In this document: piece by piece, positions 12,931 through 21,445 of the stretch
Layout of the letters: each line of letters opens with the position of its first letter
How positions within the stretch are numbered: position 1 is the stretch's first letter
IMG/VR virus record: IMGVR_UViG_3300042509_000353
Location: 1 to 46,670 of that record
Reading direction: 5' to 3' (one strand)
DNA from: a virus
Length of the DNA: 46,670 nt
Position numbers and translations under genes: made by a program
The notes under the pieces: generated by a model
Told to the model about the DNA's origin: nothing
Database searches by the model: none
The model's input: only the letters and a program-made list of their open reading frames with translations

Positions 12931-13490
12931 CCACGTATAACCAAGACGGAACTCCAATGGGGGGTGGTGGTTCAAGCCAGCTTATGGATCTGCTCACGGT
13001 TGTTGCCAACCCCGCTGCTTATAAAGCAAAAGTAGACGCATTAGAAGCGGCGACGGCTGAGAACAAAAAGTATATTGAGTTGGTGGCTCCTGCGGATGAG
13101 ATTCTAAAGTTGCGTGATACGGTTGCTCAAAATGCGGCTGATTCACAAGCAGCGTTAGAAAAAGCATCAGCAGAGGCAGCAAGCACAATAGCGGATGCTA
13201 AAGCACAGGCTACAGAACTCGTTAAGACTGCACAAGCTAAAGCGGATGCGCTGACAGCCAAAGCACAAGCCGCTGATACTGAAGCACAAGCAAAACTTGC
13301 AGATGCCCAAAAAGCAATGGCTGGTGCAGCCGCACTCCAAAAAAGTGCAAACGATCAGATGACTGAGTATGCGTCTAAACTGCAAGCACTTGAAAAAGCG
13401 AAGGCAGAACTAGATACGGCTAATGCAGACATTGCAGTAATCAAAGCAGATTTATTGGCTAAACACCAAGCATTTATAGCGAGTTTGTAA
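12927..13490 (+). CDS. Alanine-rich coiled-coil protein
   Basis: The start is ATG 12927, because GGAGG lies just upstream and the start overlaps the preceding stop. The 187-residue product has a short Gly-rich N-terminus, then from about residue 60 a continuous Ala/Lys/Glu/Gln helix with repeated KAQAxADTEAQAKLADAQKA-like units. It would form a long coiled coil. Between small virion proteins and fibre genes, it could be a fibre shaft, connector or assembly factor. No specific family is recognised. Confidence 0.75.
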   Translation: MTTYNQDGTPMGGGGSSQLMDLLTVVANPAAYKAKVDALEAATAENKKYIELVAPADEILKLRDTVAQNAADSQAALEKASAEAASTIADAKAQATELVKTAQAKADALTAKAQAADTEAQAKLADAQKAMAGAAALQKSANDQMTEYASKLQALEKAKAELDTANADIAVIKADLLAKHQAFIASL

Positions 13491-16325
13491 ATGTCTATTG
13501 CCCCACACACGGGTATAGTAGATTTTGGAACCTTTACCGCTCCCACAGCGTCAACTGACGGGATACAAGGTGAGGTTCCACAGCCTTTAGCTGGGCAAGA
13601 GGGCTATGTTCTGACTGGAACCGGTTGGGCATCGGCTGGCTCTGTCGGCCTTGTTGGATACCAAGGGACTTGGAACGCATCTACAAATACGCCTACATTA
13701 ACTAGCAGTGTAGGTGTGCAGGGGTATTACTACGTCGTCGACGTAGCAGGCACAACCAATCTGAACGGCATTACCGACTGGCAGGTTGGTGACTGGGCTA
13801 TCTTTAATGGCTCTATCTGGCAGAAGGTAGACAACACCGATTCATACGATCCAGCCAATGTAGCCATCACAGGCGGCACAATCAACGGCACAACAGTTGG
13901 AGCAACAACCCCTGCGGCTGGTACGTTTACTACGCTTACTGCTACTGGACAGACGCGCCTAAGCACAACTTCTGGGTCGACTTCTGTTGGAGATACATCC
14001 ACAGCAGGAAAATTTGGTGTCAAACTTGATACTGGATATACTCTTGGCAGTGGTTGGGATTCCAAAACAGCAATTTTCGGAAACATCAACACTGCTTCTG
14101 GTGCCGGTTCTGGCGCACTTGGTTTCGCTTTTGATACATCAAGTGGGGCAACAATTACAGCAATTTCACCTGGAGTTAGTTGGTATCCAATTAGGTACGC
14201 AGCAAGCGTACATCAGTTCAGTAATCAAGGCGTTGAACAAGCCCGTGTTTCCCACACCGCATCAGCAGTCAATTACCATCAACTAACAGGTTCTGCTACA
14301 GGCTCTGGCCCTATTCATTCTGTTGCTGGCTCAGACACCAACATTGACATAAACCTGACTACCAAGGGTACTGGTAATGTCAATTTAAACTCTGGCAATG
14401 GTACGCAATTTAGGGTTGGCGACACTTTTGCGGGCGGTACTGCAACAAACTTTTATAAAGCGCAAGGTACTGCTGGTGGTGGCGTTGTTCTTGTTGCAGA
14501 TGGTGCTTCAACAAACATCCCATCATATTTAGCCTCAAAAGGCATAAGCCCTGTAATTTTTACAACAGGAGGTGTTGGTGTTGAACAACTCCGAGTAGCC
14601 CACACAGCCTCTGCTGTTAACTATGTACAAGTAACGGGGGCGGCTACTGGTGCAAGACCTACGCTTTCTGCTCAAGGTAGTGATAGTTCTATTGGATTAA
14701 CTTATGTCGCAAAAGGTACTGGTTCAACCAGTCGCCATGCTTTTCAAACAGGTTCTGGAACACAATTTCTTGTTGTAGATAGTGGTGTTGGCACAGTCAA
14801 TACATTACAAGTTTATGGCTCTGCTTCTGGTTCTGCCCCTGTTCTATCATCTCAAGGCTCAGACACAAACATCCCATTAGTCCTACAACCCAAAGGTACT
14901 GGTGCGCTACAGGCTCAACAAACAGATTCCACAGCAACAGGTGGTAATGCTAGGGGTGCTAATGCTGTTGATTGGCAGACCAAAAGAAGTGCGGCAACAC
15001 AAGTAGCCAGTGGCTTAGGTTCAGTTATTTGTGGCGGTGAAGAAAGAAATACGGCAAGTGGACAACAATCATTTGTTGGTACAGGTTACAACAACAATTC
15101 TTCGACTTATGGCGCAACCATTGTTTCTGGCGTTAACAATTCAAACGCAGGTCTTGCGGCTTTTATTGGTGCAGGTAGTTCACACACCATTGGCTCTAAT
15201 GGCGCATACAGCGTATTAGTAGGCGGAAACACAAACACTTCAAGCGGTAGATACAATTTTATTGGTGGCGGTACGCTAAATTCTGGAACAAGTGGTTCTG
15301 CGGTGACTTCTCAAGCAACTACAGCCGTAACCAGTGGAAGTACCGCAGTAACACTATCAGCATCTAATGGTTCTATCAAAGTTGGTCAGTTGATAAACGG
15401 CACAGGCATGAGCGAAAATACTTATGTAGCCGCAATATCAGGAACATCTTTAACCTTATCTCAAAACGCAACAGCAACTGGAACTCCAACTCTTACTTTT
15501 CTCACACCACACGGAGTAGTTGTAGGCGGTGGCAACAATCAGGCAACTGGAAGTTACAGTTTCATCGGGGGCGGTGGCGATGCTGGTACTGCGGCTAATC
15601 GTAATGTGGCTAGTGGGGATTGGTCGTTTGTTGGTGGTGGCAGACAAAATACTGCTAGTGGTGTTGCGTCTTTTATAGGTGGTGGTGGAACTGTTGCTGC
15701 CGGTGCTGCTGGAAGCACTGCATCAGGCGATTTAAGTTTTATTGGTGGTGGAAGGCAAAATAATGCGACAGGAACAGAATCGTGCATTATTGCTGGCGTT
15801 GCCAATATAGCTAGTGGCAATGTTTCAACTGTATTGGGTGGTCGTTTAGCAACAACAAGAGGAATTATTGGCAATGTTGTTGGCTCTGCTTCGGAATCTC
15901 CTATAGGTGGAAGCGCAGGTAATTCACAATTTGGCATTTTAGTTTTAGGAAAAGAAACAACTAACGCAACCGCCACAGTCCTAACATCTAATGGCGGTTC
16001 TGGTAGTACAAACAACCAAGTAATCCTACCCAACAACTCTGCTTACTATTTCAAAGGCTCTGTCATTGCTAACGTAACAGGTGCGGCTAATGGTGCTTCT
16101 TGGTCTTTTGAAGGTGCAATCATGCGAGGTGCTAATGCGGCATCGACTGTGCTGATTGGAACACCCGCAATTAACCGAGTGGCGGCAACAGCAGGGGCAA
16201 CGGCGTGGGTTATCGCTTTAACTGCTGACACTACGAATGGTGGCTTGGCGGTGACTGTGACTGGTGCGGCATCTACAACAATACGTTGGGTCTGCAAGGC
16301 GGAAACAACAGAAGTGACGTTCTAA
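13491..16325 (+). CDS. Tail fibre/adhesin-like protein 1
   Basis: The 944-residue product has an N-terminal module (residues ~1-120) with YQGTWNAST and WQVGDWAIFNGSIWQKVD, a motif set common at the virion-proximal end of phage fibres. About 300 residues of TASAVNYxQxTGxATG / GSDTNIxLxxxxKGTG repeats follow, then YadA-head-like repeats (ATGSYSFIGGG, SGDWSFVGGGRQNTASG) and a conserved C-terminal domain (VIALTADTTNGGLAVTVTG). This suggests a trimeric beta-solenoid fibre binding host surface. The ribosome site is weak. A paralogue follows immediately with long stretches of near-identical DNA. No S74 chaperone is present. Confidence 0.8.
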   Translation: MSIAPHTGIVDFGTFTAPTASTDGIQGEVPQPLAGQEGYVLTGTGWASAGSVGLVGYQGTWNASTNTPTLTSSVGVQGYYYVVDVAGTTNLNGITDWQVGDWAIFNGSIWQKVDNTDSYDPANVAITGGTINGTTVGATTPAAGTFTTLTATGQTRLSTTSGSTSVGDTSTAGKFGVKLDTGYTLGSGWDSKTAIFGNINTASGAGSGALGFAFDTSSGATITAISPGVSWYPIRYAASVHQFSNQGVEQARVSHTASAVNYHQLTGSATGSGPIHSVAGSDTNIDINLTTKGTGNVNLNSGNGTQFRVGDTFAGGTATNFYKAQGTAGGGVVLVADGASTNIPSYLASKGISPVIFTTGGVGVEQLRVAHTASAVNYVQVTGAATGARPTLSAQGSDSSIGLTYVAKGTGSTSRHAFQTGSGTQFLVVDSGVGTVNTLQVYGSASGSAPVLSSQGSDTNIPLVLQPKGTGALQAQQTDSTATGGNARGANAVDWQTKRSAATQVASGLGSVICGGEERNTASGQQSFVGTGYNNNSSTYGATIVSGVNNSNAGLAAFIGAGSSHTIGSNGAYSVLVGGNTNTSSGRYNFIGGGTLNSGTSGSAVTSQATTAVTSGSTAVTLSASNGSIKVGQLINGTGMSENTYVAAISGTSLTLSQNATATGTPTLTFLTPHGVVVGGGNNQATGSYSFIGGGGDAGTAANRNVASGDWSFVGGGRQNTASGVASFIGGGGTVAAGAAGSTASGDLSFIGGGRQNNATGTESCIIAGVANIASGNVSTVLGGRLATTRGIIGNVVGSASESPIGGSAGNSQFGILVLGKETTNATATVLTSNGGSGSTNNQVILPNNSAYYFKGSVIANVTGAANGASWSFEGAIMRGANAASTVLIGTPAINRVAATAGATAWVIALTADTTNGGLAVTVTGAASTTIRWVCKAETTEVTF
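14610..14640 (+). repeat. 31-bp exact repeat, copy 1 of 3
   Basis: The string beginning TCTGCTGTTAACTATGTACA and ending in GGGGG is identical at 14610-14640, 16648-16678 and 17155-17185, encoding SAVNYVQVTG. Copies 2 and 3 are in the second fibre gene. Exact DNA identity at three sites favours recombination. Confidence 0.75.
14856..14975 (+). repeat. 120-bp direct repeat shared by the two fibre genes, copy 1
   Basis: Bases 14856-14975 match 17701-17820 with about five mismatches, most at silent third positions, starting at GGCTCAGACACAAACATCCC. The identity is higher than in the surrounding paralogous protein, suggesting recent duplication or gene conversion. Confidence 0.75.
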
Positions 16326-16326
16326 T

Positions 16327-19200
16327 ATGACAATCAATCTTGACCAATATACAAACACGCTGAATGTTACAGATACAGCAACTAATGCTGACTTAAATGT
16401 CACTACCAAGGGTACTGGTAACCACGTTTTTAATTCAGGTAATGGTACGCAATTCCGCATTGTTAACGCAAACAGTTCTGTAAATTATTTTCAAACAAAT
16501 GGTGCGGCAACTGGAGGTCAGCCCGGCTTTAGGGTGGATGGTTCAGATACAAACATCTCAACTGCGTTTACTACTAAAGGAACTGGAAGTCATTTTTTCC
16601 TTACTAATGGTTTTTCTCAAACACAATTTGTTGTAACCCACACAGCCTCTGCTGTTAACTATGTACAAGTAACGGGGGCATCTACAGGCAACTCACCTGC
16701 TATTTCTGCTCAAGGCTCAGACACAAACATCCAAATTCAGTTACAAGCAAAAGGAACTGGTCTTGTGCGGTTTACAACAGGAGGAGGTCTTCAAGCATAT
16801 GTCTCTGACACTGTCAGCGCTGTTAATTACGTGCAATTATCAGGTGCGGCTACGGGCGGCGGTGTTGTAGTAGGCTCACAAGGTAGCGATGCAACTGTAA
16901 ATATTAACTATTGGGCTAAAGGTTCTGGCGCACATATCTTTGCCACGGGTTCTTACTTGCCGCAATTTATTGTAACCCACACAGCCTCTGCTGTTAATTA
17001 TGTTCAGGTATCTGGTGCGGCTACAGGAAATAGAGTGTCTATTGCTGGTGCAGGCAGTGATGCAAACGTAGGTATTGACTATATTGCAAGAGGAACAAGC
17101 CCTCATGTTTTTTTGACAAATGGTGTAGCGCAGTTTCTTATTTCAAACACAACTTCTGCTGTTAACTATGTACAAGTAACGGGGGCGGCTACTGGTGGAA
17201 ATCCTACCATTTCAAGCCAAGGTAGTGATACCAATATAAATCTTGTGTTAAGCCCCAAAGCTTCGGCAGTTGTTGCGGTAAGTTCGGAACTGCGTGTTGC
17301 TACTGCGGCAGTAAACTTTTTTCAAATGTATGGGTCTGGCTCAGGTTCTGGCCCAGTATTTGCATCTATTGGCTCAGACACCAACATAGACCTAAACCTG
17401 ACTACTAAGGGTACTGGTTTTATTAAGTTTCAAAATGCTTATGGAACTCAAGCGCAAATTGGTACAACTTACACTATCAACTCTACTGCTTTTCCTAGCA
17501 TTACAGGTACTCCTTTTGGTCAAGCCATTTATGGTTCAACAGGAAGCACGGTTATTACCGCCGCTGGCACAAACAGTATTGCCATTCAGACAACTTCAAC
17601 AGCGTTTACACAAGTTCTTGTTACAAATACAACATCTGCTGTTAACTACCATTCTTTTACAGGTGCAGTAACAGGCTTTGGCCCCGTTCACACAGTTGCT
17701 GGCTCAGACACAAACATCCCATTAGTCCTACAACCAAAAGGTACTGGTGCGCTACAGGCTCAACAAACAGATTCCACAGCCACAGGCGGTAATGCTAGGG
17801 GTGCTAATGCGGTGGATTGGAGTACTGCTAGGGCTACAGCGGCTCAAGTTGCATCTGGTCAATGGTCTACAATTTCAGGCGGTGTTTCTAATACTGTATC
17901 TGCCACGGCTTCTAATATTGGTGGTGGTGCTACTAACGCTGTTTCAAATACTTATTCTGGTATTTTTGGCGGTCAAAATAATACAAATACTGCAACGTAT
18001 AGTTTCATTGGCGGGGGTTCTTCAAATACCACAGGAACAAATGCTTATCAAAATATCGTAGGTGGAAAGAGTAACACCGCGTCAGGAGTTTTTAATTTTA
18101 TTGGTGGTGGTTTTACAAATAGTGGAACTTCGTCTTCTGCTGTAACAACCCAATCTGGCACAATGAACGCTACAACAGCGGTTACATTGTCAGGCTCAAA
18201 TGCCAACATTAAAGTTGGTCAGTACATTAGCGGAACATCTATTGGTGACGACACCTATGTAGCCGCTATTTCTGGTACATCACTTACCCTTTCCAAAGTA
18301 GCATCAGGCTCATCAACTAGCACACTCAGTTTCTTTACCCCCCACGGAGTAGTAGTAGGTGGTGGAAACAACACCGCTACTGGTTCATATTCCTTTATTG
18401 GCGGTGGTGGTGATGCGGGAACGGCTGGTAACAGAAATGTTGCTTCTGGTGATTGGAGTTTCGTTGGCGGTGGACGCAAGAATGTAGCGTCGGGTATTGG
18501 CTCTACTGTTGCGGGTGGGGGTACTGATGGAGGAAGCATATTTAGCAATATTGCAAGTGGCACTTTATCTACTGTTTCTGGTGGTTGGAATAATGTAGCA
18601 GGCGGAACGATAGCAACAGTATCTGGTGGTCAAACCAATAATGCTAATGGAACTGCCGCAACTATTACAGGTGGTTCTGATAATGTTGCGACTGGTTCTT
18701 ATGCAACAGTTGTTGGTGGGCAATTAGGATGGACAAGAAGTATTAACGGAAATGTTGTTTTTTCACCTTGCGCTCAACCTATTGCATTTGGTTCTGGATT
18801 AAGTCAAACCGCATTACTTGTTCTTGCTCGGCAAACAACAGATGCAACTCCAACTGTATTGCGTTCAGATACAGGTGCGGCATCCACAACCAACCAAGTA
18901 ATTTTGCCCAACAACTCAGCCTATTTTTTTACAGGAGAAGTAGTAGCAGGTGTAACAGGCGGTGGCAACACAAAAGGATGGACTATTGAGGGTGTGATTA
19001 AGCGTGGTGCTAATGCCGCCGCTACAACCCTTGTTGGAAGCACGGTTACCTCTACTTACGGCGACGTAGGCGCATCGACTTGGGCAATCGCAGTTACAGC
19101 AGATACCACAAACGGCGGTTTAGCAGTAACATTCACAGGGCAAGCGAGTACTACAATACGAACCGTGTGTCAGGTACGCACAACCGAAATGACTTTCTAA
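16327..19200 (+). CDS. Tail fibre/adhesin-like protein 2, paralogue of the preceding gene
   Basis: The 957-residue product starts one base after the previous stop (TAATATG) and lacks a Shine-Dalgarno sequence, so it probably relies on termination-reinitiation. It repeats the architecture of fibre 1: TASAVNYVQVTGAxTG / GSDTNI repeats, the QPKGTGALQAQQTDSTATGG segment, YadA-like FIGGG repeats, and the same C-terminal domain (WAIAVTADTTNGGLAVTFTG). It lacks the N-terminal YQGTWNAS/WQKVD anchor module. It may co-assemble with fibre 1 or be displayed through it. High Thr/Ser/Gly content and low charge are typical of fibre shafts. Confidence 0.78.
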   Translation: MTINLDQYTNTLNVTDTATNADLNVTTKGTGNHVFNSGNGTQFRIVNANSSVNYFQTNGAATGGQPGFRVDGSDTNISTAFTTKGTGSHFFLTNGFSQTQFVVTHTASAVNYVQVTGASTGNSPAISAQGSDTNIQIQLQAKGTGLVRFTTGGGLQAYVSDTVSAVNYVQLSGAATGGGVVVGSQGSDATVNINYWAKGSGAHIFATGSYLPQFIVTHTASAVNYVQVSGAATGNRVSIAGAGSDANVGIDYIARGTSPHVFLTNGVAQFLISNTTSAVNYVQVTGAATGGNPTISSQGSDTNINLVLSPKASAVVAVSSELRVATAAVNFFQMYGSGSGSGPVFASIGSDTNIDLNLTTKGTGFIKFQNAYGTQAQIGTTYTINSTAFPSITGTPFGQAIYGSTGSTVITAAGTNSIAIQTTSTAFTQVLVTNTTSAVNYHSFTGAVTGFGPVHTVAGSDTNIPLVLQPKGTGALQAQQTDSTATGGNARGANAVDWSTARATAAQVASGQWSTISGGVSNTVSATASNIGGGATNAVSNTYSGIFGGQNNTNTATYSFIGGGSSNTTGTNAYQNIVGGKSNTASGVFNFIGGGFTNSGTSSSAVTTQSGTMNATTAVTLSGSNANIKVGQYISGTSIGDDTYVAAISGTSLTLSKVASGSSTSTLSFFTPHGVVVGGGNNTATGSYSFIGGGGDAGTAGNRNVASGDWSFVGGGRKNVASGIGSTVAGGGTDGGSIFSNIASGTLSTVSGGWNNVAGGTIATVSGGQTNNANGTAATITGGSDNVATGSYATVVGGQLGWTRSINGNVVFSPCAQPIAFGSGLSQTALLVLARQTTDATPTVLRSDTGAASTTNQVILPNNSAYFFTGEVVAGVTGGGNTKGWTIEGVIKRGANAAATTLVGSTVTSTYGDVGASTWAIAVTADTTNGGLAVTFTGQASTTIRTVCQVRTTEMTF
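16648..16678 (+). repeat. 31-bp exact repeat, copy 2 of 3
   Basis: Identical to 14610-14640 and 17155-17185, within the HTASAVNYVQVTG coding repeat. The identity extends leftward to CCCACACAGCC relative to copy 1. Confidence 0.75.
17155..17185 (+). repeat. 31-bp exact repeat, copy 3 of 3
   Basis: Identical to 14610-14640 and 16648-16678. The identity extends rightward into CGGCTACTGGTG relative to copy 1. Confidence 0.75.
17701..17820 (+). repeat. 120-bp direct repeat, copy 2
   Basis: Partner of 14856-14975, offset by 2845 bp, with about five mismatches. It encodes GSDTNIPLVLQPKGTG and the following ALQAQQTDSTATGG in both fibres, immediately before the YadA-like part. Confidence 0.75.
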
Positions 19201-19211
19201 CAGGAGAACAT

Positions 19212-19376
19212 ATGAAACTTGAATTATCAGACGACGAAGTAAAATTCATCATGGACGTTTTGGGCGAAATGCCGTCTAAGACAGGTGCTTTTCTGGTGAT
19301 GAACAACATTGCCAAACAGCAACAAGAAGCCGCTCAATTTGAGCAAGTCAAGGCGCAAGCCATCACTCAGGAGTAA
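19212..19376 (+). CDS. Small hypothetical protein after the fibres
   Basis: The 54-residue product starts at ATG 19212 with GGAG upstream. It is acidic and helical (MKLELSDDEVKFIMDVLGEM ... KQQQEAAQFEQVKAQ). The N-terminal pattern resembles short proteins found after phage fibres, but no function is known. An in-frame upstream start within the fibre gene is unlikely, given the ribosome site. Confidence 0.7.
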   Translation: MKLELSDDEVKFIMDVLGEMPSKTGAFLVMNNIAKQQQEAAQFEQVKAQAITQE

Positions 19377-19378
19377 TC

Positions 19379-19681
19379 ATGGCATTTGTATGGACAATCA
19401 ATTCACTTCAGGTCATGAACACGCCTGAACCGCAAACCGTTGTGATGAGCAATTTCACCATTGCCAAAGACGGACAACAGGTCAACTACTCGGTCAACTT
19501 GCTACCTGCAAACCCCGATGACTTCACGCCGTTTGACCAAATCACACAGGAACAAGCTTTGGCGTGGACACAAGCCGCCCTTGGCCCAGAGCGTGTAACG
19601 AACATGGAAACCGAAGTTGATTTCCTAATTGCTCAAGCCGCTATTCCTACACCCCAACCTGCTCCTTTACCTTGGAACTAA
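19379..19681 (+). CDS. Hypothetical protein following the fibre genes
   Basis: The 100-residue product has AGGAG before ATG 19379 and begins two bases after the previous stop. It starts MAFVWTINSLQVMNTPEPQT with beta-strand-like segments, then an acidic helical C-terminal half and a proline-rich tail (PTPQPAPLPWN). Small proteins with this opening occur near phage fibre genes and may assist fibre assembly, but that is inference. Confidence 0.7.
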   Translation: MAFVWTINSLQVMNTPEPQTVVMSNFTIAKDGQQVNYSVNLLPANPDDFTPFDQITQEQALAWTQAALGPERVTNMETEVDFLIAQAAIPTPQPAPLPWN

Positions 19682-19685
19682 CATC

Positions 19686-19955
19686 ATGGCACTTAAAATT
19701 ACAGCAGTAAATAACACCAACGGTCAGTCTGAAACTCAGGCTTACGCTAGGATCACGAACTTTTTTGGCACAAAAGACCAGCTTCAGGTGCAGGTCGAGA
19801 TTCACGCCACGGAAGAAGCTCGCCGAGCAGGTTGGCCCAGCATCCAACAACAGGCCCATTACATCAACATGGAAGACCTGTCAGGCGATCTGATCCCTGC
19901 GATTTACGACGTGCTCAAGACTTTCACTCAGTACGCTGGCGCACAAGATTGCTAA
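19686..19955 (+). CDS. Hypothetical 89-residue protein
   Basis: The start is ATG 19686, four bases after the previous stop; only GGAA precedes it. The product begins MALKITAVNNTNGQSETQAY, continues with alternating hydrophobic strands (QLQVQVEIHATEEARRAG), and ends in a helical tail. An in-frame upstream TTG would overlap the preceding gene widely and is less likely. Function is unknown. It lies in the small-protein cluster after the fibres. Confidence 0.7.
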   Translation: MALKITAVNNTNGQSETQAYARITNFFGTKDQLQVQVEIHATEEARRAGWPSIQQQAHYINMEDLSGDLIPAIYDVLKTFTQYAGAQDC

Positions 19956-19986
19956 TCTTTAAAAAACATAATACATTACATATATT

Positions 19987-20301
19987 ATGGCAAAATCACC
20001 AGCATGGACGCGCAAGGAAGGCAAGAACCCCAAAGGCGGCTTGAACGCCAAGGGGCGAGCCTCCGCCAAAGCGCAAGGTATGAATTTGAAACCGCCCCAG
20101 CCAGAAGGAGGCTCCCGGCGCGACTCTTTCTGTGCGAGGATGGAAGGGATGAAAAAGAAGCTGACCAGCGCAAAGACGGCCAACGACCCAGACTCACGCA
20201 TAAACAAATCACTTAGGGCGTGGAACTGTAAGGATGGGGGCTATGTAACTGCGGCTGATGGCTGCGCCACCAAGGGCAAGACAAAAGGGCGGATGGTATG
20301 A
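19987..20301 (+). CDS. Small basic protein with a KSPAWTRKEGKNPKGGLNAKGR motif class, DUF6321-like
   Basis: The 104-residue product is strongly basic. The N-terminal KEGKNPKGGLNAKGRASAKA and the SRRDSFCARMEGMKKKL...SLRAWNC pattern resemble a phage-associated domain I recall as DUF6321. It ends ADGCATKGKTKGRMV, a motif also in the proteins at 20546 and 22542. No Shine-Dalgarno precedes ATG 19987; the 31-base gap is AT-rich and contains TTGCTA-N17-TACATT, a possible promoter. A nucleic-acid or virion-interior role would fit its charge, but the function is unknown. Confidence 0.7.
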   Translation: MAKSPAWTRKEGKNPKGGLNAKGRASAKAQGMNLKPPQPEGGSRRDSFCARMEGMKKKLTSAKTANDPDSRINKSLRAWNCKDGGYVTAADGCATKGKTKGRMV

Positions 20302-20546
20302 CTGACGACGCTATTCAGACAGCCAGAGAGTTAGCCACGCATGCGTCTGACATCAAGCATTTGCAAGATGATATGGACAGGATGTTGGAGAACATGAAGG
20401 CTATGCAGGTAACGCTGACGGCCATTGACAAAACTTTGTCTGAGGCTAAAGGTGGCTGGAAAGTTTTGATGCTTGTTGGTGGGGCCAGTAGCGTTGTAGG
20501 CGCAAGCTTAGTTCAGCTTGTTAACTGGTACGTAGGGGGTAAGTAA
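20298..20546 (+). CDS. Small membrane protein, XhlA-like lysis factor candidate
   Basis: The 82-residue product overlaps the previous stop (ATGA). Residues 1-50 form a charged coiled-coil-like helix (ASDIKHLQDDMDRMLENMKA). Residues ~54-78 form one transmembrane helix (WKVLMLVGGASSVVGASLVQ), ending in WYVGGK. This coiled coil plus C-terminal helix layout is that of XhlA-type haemolysin/holin-partner proteins. It lies about 7 kb before the endolysin, so a lysis role is tentative; it could also be a membrane-bound assembly factor. Confidence 0.6.
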   Translation: MTDDAIQTARELATHASDIKHLQDDMDRMLENMKAMQVTLTAIDKTLSEAKGGWKVLMLVGGASSVVGASLVQLVNWYVGGK

Positions 20547-20935
20547 TGCCTTCGACGAGTAAAAAACAACACAATTTCATGGCGGCAGTGGCTAACAACC
20601 CATCGTTTGCTAAGAAAGTAGGAGTCCCACAGTCCGTGGGTAAAGAATTTTCTAACGCGGATAAAAACCGCAAATTTTCAAAAGGTGGTGATACTATGGC
20701 TTCCAAAATGAATGCTGGCTTCATGGCAATGATGGCTAAGAAAAAAGGCGCAACTAAAATGGCTGGTGGCGGTATGCCCGCAGCACTGGCAAAGCATGCT
20801 GGTAAACCCGCTTCCAAAGCGCACGCAGGTTTAAAGAGTGGCGGCTCTGCTTCTAGTCGTGCTGACGGCGTTGCTTCCAAAGGCAAGACCAAAGGTACTA
20901 TGGTTGGCATGAAGTCCGGCGGCAAAGCCTGCTAA
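20546..20935 (+). CDS. Small basic phage protein with recurring Gly motifs
   Basis: The 129-residue product starts at ATG 20546, overlapping the previous stop by one base (TAATG), with GGGGG upstream. Its N-terminus (STSKKQHNFMAAVANNPSFA ... GVPQSVGKEFSNADK) is a conserved opening in many phage small proteins. The middle is Met/Lys/Gly-rich and contains MAGGGMPAA (residues 72-80); the end has RADGVASKGKTKGTMVG. Both short motifs recur elsewhere in the window. It is probably a virion component, but no biochemical role can be given. Confidence 0.7.
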   Translation: MPSTSKKQHNFMAAVANNPSFAKKVGVPQSVGKEFSNADKNRKFSKGGDTMASKMNAGFMAMMAKKKGATKMAGGGMPAALAKHAGKPASKAHAGLKSGGSASSRADGVASKGKTKGTMVGMKSGGKAC

Positions 20936-20939
20936 TATC

Positions 20940-21215
20940 ATGATGGCCAGCCGTGGTATGGGGGACATCTCCCCCTCTAAAATGCCCAAGGGCGTCAAGA
21001 AAGCCCGGCGGGACGATACTGACTTTACCCAGTATAAAGAGGGTGGGAAAGTTAATGCTGCGGGCAATTACACAAAGCCCAGTCTTCGCAAGAAGATTGT
21101 GTCCCAAGTAAAAGCCGCAGCAACTCACGGCACTGGCGCAGGTCAGTGGTCGGCGCGTAAAGCGCAACTTGTTGCCAAGAAGTACAAGGCGGCAGGCGGG
21201 GGTTACCGAGATTGA
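20940..21215 (+). CDS. Small basic protein with a WSARKAQ domain
   Basis: The 91-residue product starts at ATG 20940 (a second ATG follows at once). A conserved-looking domain spans residues ~44-91: TKPSLRKKIVSQVKAAA, then GAGQWSARKAQLVAKKYKAA and GGGY. This domain appears in small proteins of many bacteriophages and giant viruses and is of unknown function. The basic charge fits DNA association. The ribosome site is weak, and the gene follows the preceding one by four bases. Confidence 0.7.
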   Translation: MMASRGMGDISPSKMPKGVKKARRDDTDFTQYKEGGKVNAAGNYTKPSLRKKIVSQVKAAATHGTGAGQWSARKAQLVAKKYKAAGGGYRD

Positions 21216-21445
21216 AAGCGCCTCAGAAATCATTGAAAGACTGGGGCGACCAAAAGTGGGGAACCAAAAGTGGAAAACCGTCTAGTAAAACAGGTGAGCG
21301 ATACCTTCCAGAAGCTGCGATCAAAAGTCTCAGCCCTAGTGAGTACGCTGCGACAACGCGTGCGAAACGTGCTGGCAAAAAAGCCGGAAAACAATTCGTA
21401 GCGCAACCAAAAACGATTGCAAAGAAAACAGCAGGATTTAGATAA
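21212..21445 (+). CDS. Small basic hypothetical protein, TTG start
   Basis: The 77-residue product appears to start at TTG 21212, overlapping the previous stop (TTGA), with GGGGG about ten bases upstream; no better in-frame start exists near. The sequence SLKDWGDQKWGTKSGKPSSK, then GERYLPEAAIKSLSPSEYAA, and a basic tail form a compact small domain also known from other phages and viruses. It ends overlapping the next ATG (TAATG). Function is unknown; the cluster suggests a virion or DNA-binding role. Confidence 0.65.
   Translation: MKAPQKSLKDWGDQKWGTKSGKPSSKTGERYLPEAAIKSLSPSEYAATTRAKRAGKKAGKQFVAQPKTIAKKTAGFR

Noticed and set aside
15554-16036. 160-codon minus-strand frame opposite fibre 1
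   Set aside because: Pro/Ala-rich antisense of Gly/Ala repeats; a common artefact of repetitive fibre genes.
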